A stretch of DNA of 64,000 bases from Isoetes taiwanensis (GCA_021234155.1 JAJEKV010000005.1:19888089-19952088); one strand, 5' to 3'; positions 1-12,381 are shown, counted from the stretch's first letter. Notes: generated by a model not told the origin, from the sequence alone. Numbers and translations: made by a program.

Positions 1-545
1 AAATTCCAGGGGCTTTGGAACCCTTGCCGGTCCCAAATGCCAAGTGGGAAATGGTCAGCATGGATATCATAATTGGCCTCCCACGAACAGCAAGAGGCCG
101 AGATGCTTTAATGCTAGTGGTCGACAAATTGTCCAAGATGACACACTTTTTGCCATGTCGAACCACGAATACAACCTTAGATACCGCCTTGCTATTCGCA
201 AAGGAGATATTTATGTTGCATGGGATGCCTAGGAAAATCATCTCCGGTAGAGACCCCGAAGTTCATAAGCGGGAAGGATTGCTTCAACACCATAGGGATG
301 AAGCTTTGCATGAGTACAATATATCATCCTCAAACCGATTTAGATGGAATGGACGAATAGGATTCTAGAAGATATGCTGAGAAACTATGTGTGGAATAAG
401 CAATCAAAGTGGGAGGACTACGTCTACTTGGTTGAGTTTGCGTACAATAACACAAAGCAGGAATCTTTTCAGATACCCCCCTTTGTCCAAAGTAGAAGTC
501 TCTCAGCAAGTGCTACCATGCTATGGCAGTATGGAAGAGCAAGGC
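1..545 (+). pseudogene. Ty3/gypsy integrase relic (G0)
   Basis: Three reading frames used in turn align with the integrase of the G1 chromovirus at 30.9-31.5 kb in this window. The first (15-300) covers the start of the catalytic core, with 'SMDIIIGLPRTARG' and '[11 protein letters not shown]'. The second (344-470) has '[12 protein letters not shown]' and 'LVEFAYNNTKQES', which follow the catalytic Glu region. The third (about 480-520) has 'SKVEVSQQVL'. Frame changes near 265, 340 and 480 and loss of the second catalytic Asp region (ISGRDPE, then collapse) show that it is dead. The element continues off the left edge, so its full extent is unknown. It is a diverged relative of G1, not the same insertion. 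Confidence 0.85.
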
Positions 546-3077
546 ACATTTCTCATACTTATTCTCACGCTTTGATCTGAATTCAGAGATACAAGGAGAA
601 TCCATACTTGCACACTTTGAAGACTTTAAGAGCAAGGTGAGGACATTTGACCAAGGTCACACAAGCTTTGACCAAGACCCCTTGAAGATTTCTTGGTATG
701 TGATAGTATCATTCGAGTTCTTGGCATGATTGCACCCTTTGATTCCCATCTTACATCCTCCTTACCCTTTGCCATGATGAAATGCTCATGAAATCTCTAG
801 TTCCATGCCTACACCTCATCTCCAAGTCAAATTTGGCCTTGAAGATTTTTTCTAGTCAAAACTTCCCCTTTACATGTCATTCACATTCCACACACTTACC
901 ATACCATTTCCATATCATCTAAAGCACTAAACTCGACTTGACTTGGTCATACATGAGGTCTAAGGTCAACTTCCTCTCCCTATAAGTCAAAAGAGGAGAG
1001 AGAATGCAAAAGTTCCTAAGGGAAACACCCAAAGTCAAGATTTGCCTAGAAAATGCAAATATCATGCATTTATGCCTAAATTGACCTATGACAACACCTC
1101 TAAGAGGCCGAGTCACCATACATGTCACCCATTTTTGCCATGTCATATCATGCACGTGTCACTATATTGAAATTCTAATTTTTGCAATTCAAATTACATG
1201 TTTGAATCCATAAGAGTGCCACATCATCATCAACACCTCCACATCATCACCCACATGTCATACACATCATGTCCACCTCACCCAAAGTTTTGACTAGAAA
1301 AAATATTCTAAGCCAAGTTGTTTGACACATCACCATCCTTGTTTGCCATGTCACCCTTGCTTGCCTAGTCATCATGCCCATATGCCACATCACCTTCCAT
1401 ACACACCATTCTAAGGCCAAAACTTGAAAGTACTCATTTGCTAAAAAAGATTCCAAAATCTTTTAGAGCATGAGAAAATATTCCTTTTGAAAAAAAGAAA
1501 ATAAAAAAAAAATCGTTCATTTTAGCCTCCAAATTCAATTTCTTGGGAATCGTGCCTTAACCCATGTTGCAAAAAAAAATTTGTCCTGTCTACCCCTCAG
1601 CCTATTTTTCTCTAGCCAATCTCCCCATGCCACGTGGAACATCCGGGCGTGTGGGGCGGTGGAGGTACCGAGGCCCACGTGGATATTACACGTTAATCTT
1701 AATAATATTGAATTTATTATTTGTTATATACCTTGGTCGTCCAGACTGAATGGGGCCGGTGGGATATTTGTTCAGAATTGCCAAGAACCCTAAATCTGGA
1801 AACTACCAAGATCCGTCTAATTCGCCTGAAACAACCATGCAATCATGACTCTGAGCTGCCGAATTACCCTGCATAATGTCAAGAAAGCATTTACAGTAGC
1901 AAAAAGACAGACAATTGAACTGAATTAGCCAAGAACGCAACAGAACAGGGGAATTTTAGAAAGGGGCTTTTGTGCTCAGAAGAGATTCGAGGGCTTTGAG
2001 GTGAAAAAGAGATTGATTACCTTGAAGAAGGACCAGCTTACCTCTTTGGAGCTTGATTCTGCCCTCCAGACTTGATATCTAGCTTGAATTATTGACGAAT
2101 TCAAGCAAATTCCTTGATTGTGTACCTATTTGATCCTGTGCCCAAGACTTAGAGCTTGGGATTGTCATTGTTTGACTCTGTGTACCTGACTCAAATGAAA
2201 ATTCGAGCCTTGTTATTAAAATTATGAATGTTCCTTATCAATTCGGTGATAGAATGGTTGTGCTTGCATTACTGTCCCTTTGCATTTCATTCTGAAGTAT
2301 AGAGCAGTTCTAGTATTGCATTTGGGCATTTAGAATATAAGTTTTTCTTAGCCATTATATTTGCTTGATCTATCACCACGGATCTGAGCTTATGTTTAGG
2401 GTCATTAAAGCATAAATCCATTTTTAGCTCAACAGTAGTCAGCAAAAATTCTTAGAGTCACTAGTTGGTTATGGCATGCATGAATACTGCATAAAAAAGC
2501 TAGAAGTGCATTCATTCTTTCTAGCCAAATCATATTATTGCCTCTGTTCATACCTTGTCACAATCAGCTATTCTAAAATTTAAAATCCAAAAAAAATAGG
2601 TCTCTTCCTGCAAAGACCATCAAGGAACATTGTGTGCAGATATTATTGAGAAAGGCAAAAGCATCAGATCCCAAAAAGAAAGAACCAGCATCGAGTTTTG
2701 AAATTTAGTTCTCTGCCAGGGATATTGACCAAAAATTGACTTGGTCAGGAGTGTTTCTTTGACATATCTACCCTTATCAAAGTCTCTCAGACTTTTGCCC
2801 CAAGATACTCATAAGCCTTGTGCAACCATGGAAGCAAGAATCATTATCCAAATCCATTGGTTTGCATTTGGCAAACTTTCTTGTGAGGCAGACTTTTTAT
2901 ACTTTAGGGAAAGCTAAGTCAGATAATTGTTTGAGCATTTTTCTTGGATTTTTCTCACTAAGAGTGGTTGCTTTAAGCAACCTAGAGGTTCTAAACCACT
3001 GAGGTTGAAGGTTTTGCCAGGAACACCTTCAACATTTTGGAGGTCCTACCAAGATCATTTTCCTGGAATTTGAACTC
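546..3077. other. No gene; AT-rich intergenic or retroelement UTR sequence
   Basis: No open frame here resembles a protein. Positions 600-1450 are rich in degenerate short words such as ACATGTCA and CACATCATC, which look like decayed low-complexity sequence. Two CCACGTGG boxes (G-box cores) lie 45 bp apart at 1630-1637 and 1675-1682; without a gene nearby their role is unclear. The stretch from about 2600 to 3077 directly precedes the gag relic and is probably its untranslated leader (inference). I saw no recognisable LTR end or tRNA primer site. Confidence 0.5.
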
Positions 3078-4563
3078 ATGGCCCCCAGGAGAACTAATGA
3101 GACATCTGATCATGCTGAAGCACAGGAGAATCATGAAGCCTCTGCTGCAGCATCTACTGTGACTATACAGGCAAATTTAGGTATGCCTTGTCATTACTTT
3201 GAGTTGAATATGCCTATTCATGTTTCTACTTTTGATCCAAGCATGAATACTAACAATTTTCTAAAGACTTTTGAGGAGTATTACCAAGAATATGGACACA
3301 AGAAAGGTTGCAAGTTCTCTGAGTTTAAAAAATGTCTCAAGAATGATGAGGTTAGAGCTTGGCTTGAGTATGTTATGAGTTTAGGAGCCAACTCTTGGGA
3401 TGAATTGGTCAAGAATTCTTGGCACGTTTTGGTAAGCTTTTGGATCTTCAAGATTTGATATTTGAGTTACAAACTTTTCACATAAACATGGTGAAAGTGT
3501 GCATCAATATCTGGAAAGGTTTAATCTTTATATTGACAAGTGTCAGATCAATCAAGTTCCTAACCATACTCTGCATCTTGTGGCATCTTTTATCAGAGGT
3601 TTAAGTAGTAGACCAAGAATACACAGGAAGTTGCTTAAGATTCAAAAACAGGAAGGCTTTGACACAATACATAAGGCTTTCACTAAAGCTACTGAAATTG
3701 CAGATTTCCTACCTACCAGATGATATGCACTCACCTCATGATCTTTTTTTTTCCAGATTATGAACAAGAATACATGCAAAAGAGAAAGAAAAAAACAAAA
3801 ATAAAGGATGCTGAAGCTGCTGCAGCAAATGTAAGAGCTAAGATCACCAAAGTATCAGAGGCCTTAATTGAGGTGATCAAGCAACTTCAAACTTATCCAC
3901 CTTGTGCTCATTGTTTCAGAGATACTCACTCCTCTGATTACTGTTGGTATAGGCCTTGCACAAAATGTGGAAAAAGAGGGCATTTTGGTAAGGGATGCCC
4001 TGTATGTGCCTTTTGCAAAGCTGTGGGACATTACGAAGATAGGTGTAGTGTGAAAAAATATTTTGCTAGGCAGGAAAAATCTAAGCCTAATGAACAAAAT
4101 GCTTCCATCAGATTTGTGCAGGAAATTGAAGAACAGGAGGAGATTATGGCTGTGCATACTAGATGCAAAGGAGAAAGAGCCAGCACGTGCCAGTGATGAA
4201 GTTAATGCTGTGAAACACAAGGAAGTTGAGAAAAATATGGTTGTACCTCCTCCACCTGCCCAAAAATGTTTAAAAAAACATAAAGATAGTGAGGACTTTG
4301 AGTATTTGCAAAAAAACTCTAAAATCAGTGTTGACTTGCTAACTCTGCTCAAGATAGCTCCATCCTACAAGAAAAAAGTGCTCAATTTGACCAAAGAATA
4401 TGAATTTGCTCTGACTAACCATATTGAGGAGCACATGCTTACTCAGGAGGATTATGACCCAGGGGCTTTCACATGTGTTGCCAAAATGGGCAAAAAAATC
4501 TTGACCAAGATCCTACTGGATGGAGGATCACCTTTGAATGTTATGCCTCACAGAAGCATCTAG
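3078..4563 (+). pseudogene. Ty3/gypsy gag-protease relic with three zinc knuckles
   Basis: Coding sequence in shifting frames: 3078-3458 (gag head, 'FDPSMNTNNFLKTFEEYYQ'), 3499-3723 (gag body, 'HQYLERFNLYIDKC'), 3720-4196 and 4063-4563. The third segment carries three consecutive CCHC knuckles (C-x2-C-x4-H-x4-C) starting CAHC, CTKC and CAFC; three in a row is more than the usual one or two. The last segment ends with 'LLDGGSPLNVMP', an aspartic-protease active site of the D-G-G/D-S-G type seen in Tat/Athila-like gypsy elements. Coding breaks off after 4563 with no RT or integrase, so this is a 3'-truncated relic. At least three frame changes are needed. Clade assignment is an inference from the protease motif. 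Confidence 0.8.
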
Positions 4564-5459
4564 GTCAATGGTTCTTAAGATGTTTGAAGGTTAAGAAAAC
4601 ATGACCTAAGGTGAGTTTATATTTAAATTTTGTTCAATGGTTCATAGAGCTATTTCTTGCTCTTACGTATGTGGGATATATCCCTGGAAAACTCCTGAAG
4701 GAAAGTGACCGATCCGGCACCGAATTTCGGGATCCACAGCTAACCATCAGGCATAGCATTCTATATATGAGGCAGAGGATCGAATGATTGAACAGAGCCG
4801 TAAGCAGATCGATTTGGAGAAGAGACAATCCGAAAGCATTTTCGGTCGAAGGGGAAATGATATTTTTTCATGCTTATAACCATTGAAAATATTTACATCT
4901 TTGAATGCTAAGGTTTATTGTGCTAATTTGAATTCATAAGCTTTGAGTTCATAAGTTGATAGACATTGGAGTTGGTTCCTATTACAAAGGCATTAGATCA
5001 TTGCTTTGGATCATAAGGTGCATTAAATACTAACACAATTGATTGGCCGAGTTAAGCTTGCCATTTCCATTTGCCCTAAGCCCTAATTCGAAATTAGGGC
5101 TATGTTAAGTTAATTATGAACTAATATCTAGCTATGTTAATTTGATTATTAAACAATGTAAATTAACATTTTCCACCCAACCCAAATAGATTGGGCATAA
5201 GGAAACCATAGCCACCAGAAAGATAGAGAAACTTCATAACAATGGATCTAGCCAAAAAAACTGGTTAGTAGAATAGATAACTTGAGTTTCTAGTTAAGGA
5301 TTAACCCTTGCTTGGATGGATGATTAATCTTAGATTGATGCTCAATTTGAAGTTATGAATGGATTTAAGGTAGTTATTTGACGTGCGTCTTGTGCTTGTA
5401 GAATTAGGGAGGGTAGAGACCTAAAAGCTAGTAGAATTATAGATGTTTCTAGCTGGAAT
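4564..5459. other. No gene seen
   Basis: AT-rich sequence between the gypsy relic and the truncated LINE. There are no convincing ORFs, structural RNAs or terminal repeats. The minus-strand open stretch at 4634-4828 has no recognisable protein character. Confidence 0.5.
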
Positions 5460-6238
5460 CCCATAAATCCCAATAAATGCATCCTGTGCACAAATCCAAC
5501 TTTAAGAGGACACAATTTTGGGAAGAAACCTTATTCCAATGTAAACCCTCCATGGCCACAATGAAATTGTCCAAAATAAAGCTGGTAGGCAGGAAAGCAG
5601 ATTACTTAATATTAATAGTTTTCTGGAGAAAAGGCTTGACCCTGTTGGCAATAATCTTAGCACAAAGCTTATAAGTGGAATTGGTTAAGGAGATTGGCCT
5701 CCAATCTGAGAAAGCTAATGGCTTATCAACTTCAGGAATGAGGGTGATAAAACCAGCAGAAATGGAGGAGTGTAAATGATCAGCCTTCCAAAATCCATGA
5801 ACCATTTAAATAATATCATCTTTTAAAATATCAGGGGGATACCATCTGGTCCAGGTGATTTGCCTTTGCTGAAACTCATGAGAATCTTATGAATTTCTTA
5901 CTCAGAAGGGATTGCAGCAATCGAGTATCCATCACTATTAGTGTTTGGAGTGATATGATTAATCAGGGAAATGAACTTGTCTTCCTTTGAAGAGATGTCA
6001 ATGCTATTATCACTGCCACTAAACAGAGTAGCATACTTGTCCTAGAAGAATTTCTTAATGTCCCTAGGAGTATCAATACTTGTGCCATTTTCAGATTGCA
6101 CTTGAACAATGGAATTATTAAGCAATCTATTCCTGGCAGTTCTGTAGAAAAATTTTGAACTTCCAAGATCCATCTCCTTATTGTATTTGATTTTGCATTT
6201 AATTGCATAGCTCTTGGCCTCAATCTCCTCAATAGATT
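5460..6238 (-). pseudogene. LINE reverse transcriptase, N-terminal fragment
   Basis: Read on the minus strand from 6238 down to 5460, three frames give the start of a plant LINE reverse transcriptase: 'KGKSPGPDGI' (about 5845-5875), 'DWRPISLTNSTYKL' and 'AKIIANRVKPFL' (about 5620-5740), then 'SAFLP' and 'ILDNFIVAMEGLHWNK', ending at 'LLKLDL', the lead-in to RT motif A. A TAA stands where this family usually has Gln (QSAF), and a one-base shift follows the SPGPDG motif. Nothing after motif A is present: no YADD box, thumb or 3' tail. LINEs normally lose their 5' end, so loss of the 3' half is unusual and points to deletion or a later insertion. Confidence 0.82.
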
Positions 6239-7267
6239 TTATTTTCTTTTTTTCAGAATTTCCTCACCAATTTGAAGATTAACATTATAAGGATCAGTCT
6301 GGAGCCGAGATCTAATATCTCTCATCTGAGCAAGGAAGCAATCTTTCTGTTTATTTCTCTCTTTGAAATTAAAATTAGACCAACTCTTAATCCAGGATTT
6401 TATTTGTTTAATCTTGGAGTAAAAATCTTTCATAGAGTGAGGGCCATTAGAATTTAGGACAGCATTATGGCCATTTTGCAGAGTGTGATAGAAATTCTTA
6501 AAGTCCATACAGAATTGGTCATTATAAAGCAGAGAGCAGTTAAGCTTGAAGGGAATATTCCCATCTCTAGGGAGGCTCAATAAATGATTAGTATGAAGAA
6601 ATTGAGGTTGATCAGATATAGATATGGATTCATCACTAACAACATAACAATTATCCCAAAAGGAGCTAGTAGAGTTGGAAACATAAAACCTATCAAGAGC
6701 ACAGTGAACTCTCTTTGAATTTTTCTGTTTATTTGACCAGGTGTAGGTTGCAGTTGATGAAGGGACATAGATCAAGTTGGAGTCAGAGATCAAAGTATAC
6801 CAATTTGTTCTCTCAATGGTAGACATGTTAATTCTGTTCCCCAGTTTCATATCCCAATTAGGGTTATTACTGAAGTCCCCAGAGACAATCCAATCCATAT
6901 AAGGCTGAGAGGACATCCAAGAGTTAATATCAGGCCATAGGGATTCCCTATCCTTTGGGCTAGTGGGAGCATAAATATTAAGAACTCCAAAGTTAGAGTT
7001 GTTAATAGAAAATATAACTGCCTGCCACCATTTGCTAGGACTGTCGTAGTAAGAGACGTGAGACAAAGTTTTCCAAATCATAATCAACCCCCCACTAGTT
7101 CCAGAGGACTCAATCCAAACAGAAGATGCATCCGGATATATCCAATCAGAGAGACTTGAGCTCTCAAACTATATAATGTCAGCCTTATAATGTCTAAGCT
7201 GAGAAATGATCCTTCTTCTCTTAATTGGGCCTTTCATCCCCCTAACATTCCATGTTATTATCTTCAT
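6239..7267 (-). pseudogene. LINE APE-type endonuclease domain
   Basis: This is the endonuclease (target-nicking) part of the same LINE. It starts at 7267 with 'MKIITWNVRGMKGPIKRR', the typical first strand of plant LINE endonucleases. An in-frame TAG follows at about 7166-7168, close to where the catalytic Glu motif (QE) is expected, and that motif is not preserved. The long frame 7087-6239 contains 'NIYAPTSPKDR', 'VSGDFS' (usually GDFN), 'TYTWSN' and 'ISDQPQF' (usually SDH in the last catalytic motif). Two changed active-site motifs plus the stop indicate an inactive copy. The C-terminal part is the basic linker that leads to the RT. Confidence 0.85.
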
Positions 7268-8903
7268 GACAAGAGTAACAAAAAGCCAGAGAACAGGAGC
7301 TAAATTATTTGTTTTTCCTATTCTTTTTACTTCTAGCGCAGGGGTTTTATGAAGATAGGATGAGATATCAGACTTAGCAAAGGTTTTTTCCTTTTTAGAT
7401 TTTGGATCCTTCTTGTTATTATTGACCACAGAATTCAGAAAAATTATCTTTTCCCCAGTTCTCTTTATCACTATCACAATCATTATCAGAGCAACCTCCA
7501 GGAATAAATTCAAACAAATTTAGGGCATCTTCTTTAGAAACAACATCATTTGAGTTATAAAAGAGAGGTACTTGCCTTTTTGATTTGCTTGCATTGTTGC
7601 ATCCAAGTGGAATATCCGAGGTCTGAGCATCAGAGCAATTTAAACTATCCACTGTGAATTCTTCCATTATTGTCATCTTCCCCCGATCAGGTGTTTCTTG
7701 TACAATTTCTTGTTCAACTTCATCAATATCTGCTTGTGTCGCCTCATTAGGAGGCATCATTTCCTTATTATTAGGATCAGAGATAAGACCATCTTGTAGA
7801 GTTGCAAGCTGCTCTGCAATTTCTTTTGAGATAGGAGAGGAAGAATTGGGAATGTAAGAGGACATTTTATTGAGGTCAATTAGGGGGTCATGGGGTGGCT
7901 GTTGATAGGCAAGGGGATTTTCCTTAGAAAGTAATTGAACATCCTGACTATGATGACTTGCTTTATTGCTCAACAATAAATCTAACTCTTGATCAACATT
8001 TAAGCTAGCAAGTACCTGAAATTAGTTGGAGTAGTAAATCTTGTCCACAGTGTTGTCTTCATAATCATCATGAGTGATTATGTGGTCATTTGATACTGCT
8101 AGTAAATCTGGTCCATTAGCCTCATTGTGTTGATTTGGTGGTGTCAAACTAGTATAGGCCATGTGATTAAATGTTGTTCAAGTACCCTGAATGCTGGTGC
8201 TGAGTCGCCTTTGCTAGAGTTACCTATATCATTAGGCAAATCTTCTGAGACCCTATCCAGAACTTTCCTTTTTGATTGAAAAACCTTTTTAGGTCCAAAC
8301 TGTTTAGCATTTGCATGACTGTCTGCCAGTATTTGGTCACAGATTTTCAAACCTTTAAATATGGCTGGTTGCTGAGTAGTATGGCTTTTATTGATTAATG
8401 GAACACTCTTAACTTTTGCCTGAGCCAGATGATCAAATAGATTGTATGACTGCAAGTTAGAATTTTCGTTGGTATCTACAATCACCTGATTCAACATATC
8501 ATGAAGCTTGTCTATATGTAATTCATTTCCTTGAATTGGAGCTTTCCCTTTATCCTTGTTTCTTTCATAATTTTGCAAAACTTTTACCCCTGAGCAATTA
8601 CCAACATCAAAATTTTCCTTTTGAAGATAAACTAATTTGTCTTTAGTGTCATTGTACTGAGAAACCATTCCCAACCTTTTAAGTTGGTTATTTCTAATTC
8701 TCCTTTTGCTTCCATTGACCCTGTTCCATTGAAAAGTTTGACTAGGATTGTGCTCAGGATTAGTCAAAGTTGAATTGACTGACTTTTCTGATCTGTGAAC
8801 TCCCTTGAATTTATTTGCATCACCATTAGTGAATGCTAACTCAATATTCTGTTCAACTTGAATTAGTTCAGCACTTTTCATAGTTGTCTCCTTCTAAGAA
8901 CAA
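7268..8903 (-). pseudogene. LINE ORF1, C-terminal low-complexity part
   Basis: Two long minus-strand open stretches (8881-8144 and 7976-7419) lie between the ORF1 nucleic-acid-binding part and the endonuclease. They are polar, Asn/Ser/Lys/Glu-rich and without recognisable domains, as usual for the linker half of plant LINE ORF1 proteins. Stops and frame changes separate them (about 8030-8140). The assignment rests on position between the DUF4283-like part and the endonuclease rather than on sequence motifs. Confidence 0.6.
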
Positions 8904-9324
8904 TCATTATACCAGAAATGTCTTTTCAAACAACCTTGGCATTGAGGAGGTAAACCAGACCATCTTAGAGATAGATAGGAGTTTTATCAGAGAAAGGGAT
9001 GGATATAGGGATATTTTTGAATAGATCAAGCTGGATGAAAACTCTTGGAGACCTGGAAGGAGAATATTCAGTGCAGATGTAATTACCAATGGAATTGAAA
9101 AGAAGCTTGAAGCATTCTTCATTCCAGTCGATAGGATTCAGTTCTTGCAGGGTTGTAGAAGCAACATATAAGTTGTCCATGATCTCAGAGTTCAATTTCG
9201 GGTCCCATTTGAGAACTGACAGTTGGTGAGATTCAAAAGTTAAGAAACCAAGCTTTAAGAGAAAATTGGTTGTTCTTTGGCTACCACATTCCACCATTAT
9301 GTATGGGAAATCTAGCCAATACAT
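8904..9324 (-). pseudogene. LINE ORF1, DUF4283-like domain and zinc knuckle
   Basis: Minus strand 9324-8965 reads 'VLKWDPKLNSE', then a 'W...L...IGNYI' pattern and 'RVFIQLDLFKNIPISI', the arrangement of the DUF4283/RRM-like ORF1 domain of plant L1-type LINEs. After a frame change at about 8965, 'LPPQCQGCLKRHFWYNDC' (about 8906-8960) is the usual adjoining zinc knuckle, but it has one residue too few between the second Cys and the His. The protein would bind LINE RNA. The 5' UTR boundary above 9324 could not be placed. Confidence 0.7.
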
Positions 9325-9582
9325 GGCATTTATGAGAACACCCTTTTGAAGGTTGAGGCAAAAGGACCATAACTTATCTAGCTAGATGCCTGCTCTGGTA
9401 ACTTTAATAAGAACAGCAGTTTCTCTGAGAGAAGACATTTTAAGATGAACTGATGGAAGATCAAGAGAAATACCGTGATAAAGCTTTTGTTTGCTTCCCT
9501 CGATTGGACGAAGCTCCTTCATGTTGAGAATATTAATGTGTTGCAAAACCATTATGATAATGTGTTCATTGAATATTCGAGT

Positions 9583-9666
9583 TAAGAATAAGAATAAGAA
9601 TAAGAATAAGAATAAGAATAAGAATAAGAATAAGAATAAGAATAAGAATAAGAATAAGAATAAGAA
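9583..9666 (+). repeat. (TAAGAA)14 hexanucleotide microsatellite
   Basis: Fourteen uninterrupted TAAGAA units, 84 bp. On the minus strand it reads as an artificial Leu-Phe repeat, so open frames through it should be ignored. It lies between the LINE 5' end and the C1 LTR. Confidence 0.97.
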
Positions 9667-9868
9667 TAGTTTTTTATCGTCCACTGAGACCAATCGGCAA
9701 TGATTCAATGGTTTGCCTTATCATATTGAAACATATTTATAGATAACCCTAAATCCTAGCTCGGTGAACAGTGTTCCCAGCCAGGTGGATTCAAAAGCAA
9801 TGATTTAGCAACCAAACAGATAATTCAATGGGTAAGATGCTGGGATTGCCTGAATGCGGTGATCCTCT

Positions 9869-10056
9869 AGTGTATATAAACAGAAATTCATTATGTACAG
9901 ATAATCAGATGAATCGATATGATCAGTTGAAGTTTCGACGTTTGCTTATGATTGTTTCTGTATTCATAGGTTTATTTGAACAACTTGGTTGTGTGTGTGA
10001 CATTTGCACTATATCTAAGTTCTTTAGAAAATACAAAGGGTGTAGTTTATCTCACA
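9869..10056 (+). promoter_or_regulatory. C1 copia 5' LTR (3' part) with TATA box
   Basis: The C1 primer-binding site starts at 10058, so its 5' LTR ends at 10056 (…CTCACA, a CA terminus). Upstream, TATATAAA at 9873-9880 is a good promoter TATA box, with transcription probably starting around 9900-9910. The left LTR end could not be found because the matching 3' LTR is not in this window. It lies somewhere between about 9690 and 9870. Confidence 0.55.
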
Positions 10057-10057
10057 G

Positions 10058-10070
10058 TGGTATCAGAGCT
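10058..10070 (+). other. C1 primer-binding site (initiator tRNA-Met)
   Basis: TGGTATCAGAGCT directly after the LTR end at 10056 is complementary to the 3' end of initiator tRNA-Met, the standard primer of plant copia elements. Confidence 0.85.
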
Positions 10071-10079
10071 AGCTACACA

Positions 10080-10508
10080 ATGTTCACACGATTTGGAGCC
10101 ACACTTTTAAGCTCAGTAGAAGTTTTCCAGGGAGTTGGAGGTTTTCAAATATGGAAAGAGAGAGTTATGGAGGTCTTACAATTTGAGGGATTATGGTATA
10201 TAATTGAACTTGATGATGAAATGAGCAGTTCAGCAATAGGAGAAACTTCAACAGCAAAATTAGGGGAGTCTACTACAAAATCCAAAGAGGTAAGTGTCAG
10301 CAGTGATAAGGCAGGTGATGATTTAATAATAAGCCAGGCTAAAGCTATAATTATATGCAAAGTTGCACCAAGCATTATGCTTAAGCTAAGCGATCTGAGT
10401 CCTAGGGAGGCATGGAGGTATTTAATCAAAACATATCAAACTAAGAGCTCATCACAGATTGATGTTCTGGAAAAAGAGATTAGAAAAATGAGATTTGATG
10501 ACAAGACA
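10080..10508 (+). pseudogene. C1 copia gag, 5' part (split by G1)
   Basis: The gag frame starts at ATG 10080, 10 bases after the primer site. It has the copia gag N-terminal pattern 'FQGVGGFQIWKERVMEVL' then 'LWYII', and 'APSIMLKLSDLSPREAW' further on (UBN2/retrotran_gag family). The frame runs cleanly to 10508, where the G1 LTR begins, and resumes at 34546 in the same phase once the 5-bp target duplication AGACA is allowed for. The gag was intact here when G1 inserted. Gag would form the cytoplasmic virus-like particle. Confidence 0.85.
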
Positions 10509-11097
10509 TGTGACGTTCCAGCACAGTATACGGTCCCAGGACGTATACTGTACTGCCTCGTCACGCGTACACGCCACCCCGACTGACGTGTACGCCAACG
10601 TGTAGCCAGGCGGGTAGCCCCTAGGGGACAACTTGCAAGGTATGTGCATTTATTAATGTGCACATTTATTAAGGTGCACACCTTTCCATGTGGATACCTT
10701 TAGGCCACCTAGCCATTAAAGGCAAGTGGGCCATTCCCAATTATCCCACATGCCTAAAGGGATAATTGGAAACCCTAGCCCTAATCCCTTGTCTATTTAG
10801 GTAGGAGAAAACCCTAACTTGCCATTTTCGTCCATAGAGTTCTAGAGCTCTATTTTGGCTGCTCCAGGAGTCAAAACCGCCTCCCAGACTCTGTCTGAGC
10901 GAATTGCACCATTAGTTTTCCTTGATTCAAGCAGTTCAGCAGGATGGTCGAACTCAGAGCAGGAGGAACGAGCCAAGGATCAGGTATTTAGTCAATTTAA
11001 TAGCCTAAACCGTCTTCCAGTCATTGTATCAGTAGGTTTAGCCTATTAAATCGCCCATAGCAGCCACTTAGATCCCCAGACACCATACTCTAACTAA
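10509..11097 (+). repeat. G1 5' LTR, left part
   Basis: This matches 32971-33575 of the 3' LTR base by base apart from scattered substitutions and a missing 16-bp duplicate (ACATTTACCAATGTGC, present in the 3' LTR only). Near its start a 9-bp inverted repeat CAGTATACG…CGTATACTG (about 10521-10547) can form a hairpin. The small open frame 10855-11049 recurs in the 3' LTR but has no recognisable product. T1 is inserted directly after CTAA at 11094-11097. Confidence 0.95.
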
Positions 11098-11119
11098 GGG
11101 TAAAAGCACACTGTGGTGT
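11098..11119 (+). repeat. T1 left terminal inverted repeat
   Basis: 22 bp starting GGGTAAAAGCA and ending CTGTGGTGT; it pairs with 20723-20744 with two mismatches in the middle. Confidence 0.92.
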
Positions 11120-12381
11120 TCCAATTCGGCTGTCCCCCCTGTCCCCCCAAAATGTGGCGTTGCATCCACCACTTTTGTGGTATGAAAGTATAATTATGGC
11201 ACCGCTCAGCTGCCGGTATTTAAGAATAGAGTCCCGCTCAGCTGTGGGGGAAATTCTAATTTCAAAAACTAAAATTCAAATTCAAATTCCTATTCTTTGG
11301 CCCCTTCCTGTTCTTTGCCTGCGTCCTGTTCTTTGGCTCCCTCCCTGCTGCGACCTCCAATCCATTGTGGATATGGATGTTAATGAGGTAATCTGTACAC
11401 AAACCGGCATTTCGGGATGAGAGAAAAAGCGAAGAAGAACCAAGGAACAAGAAATGTTGAAGAAAAGACGCGAGGAAAAAAGAAGAAGAGAAGAAAATTG
11501 GAGTTTGCGGAATTGGCGTAAGGATCCGGTTCATCAAGAAGTGCAAGCGATAAATGCCGTATTGTCCTTAGTTTGCTAACGTCTTTCCATAAAAACGGAC
11601 CAAAAAGAATGGAGGATGGCACGAAGAAAGAAATTTTACTTGATTTTTTGAGGGATAAAACATTGGAAAAATTCATAGGTGAAGAATTAAAGGATTTGGA
11701 AGCCAAGAGCATCGTTATGCAGACTGTCAAACTCTCTACCAGCAATGACTGCCTAGCAGCCAAGAATAGCTGCCTTGCAATATCAGACACGCCGCACGTG
11801 CGGTTCTGAAACAAGTGACAAAATCAGCCAGCGAGATCTTGGAAAGGTATTAGGTGTTCACCCAAGAAACCTGCAAAAGGCAAAGAAAAAGAGGGAAGAG
11901 ATCGATTACAATGGTGGAAAATGGGTTTCTTACAAGAGGGCTAAAAGATTCGATGCAATTTCAGATGAACATATAGAAAAGATTCAAAAATTTTGGATTG
12001 AGAACACCAGAGTGTCTCCTAACACAAAGGATGTTAGAACTAGAAGATTGGAGAGAAATGTAAGAGAAGAACATGCTGCCCACTATCTGGAGGAATCACA
12101 GGTTAGTTTATTTCTGTTAATCATGTTTTCTTAGTTATGGTGCTTAGTATGGTGGTGCATGTGGTGGTTATTGTGTTGTACAGTGATTGTGGTGTACTGT
12201 ATGCAGCATGTGAATTGTGTGTAGCTATAACTAACTGATCCTGAGATACAAATTTTGAATAAAGACAACTGTTGGAAAGTATGATATATTAAAAAAGGGA
12301 TCTTACAAAATTTGGCTTTACAAAATTTGGCTTTCCATTGAAAGCTCTGTACCCGAGAACTAAATTTACATGCATGATTTC

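Noticed and set aside
9382-9708. Leu-Phe and Lys-Asn repeat proteins
   Set aside because: Translation of (TAAGAA)14.
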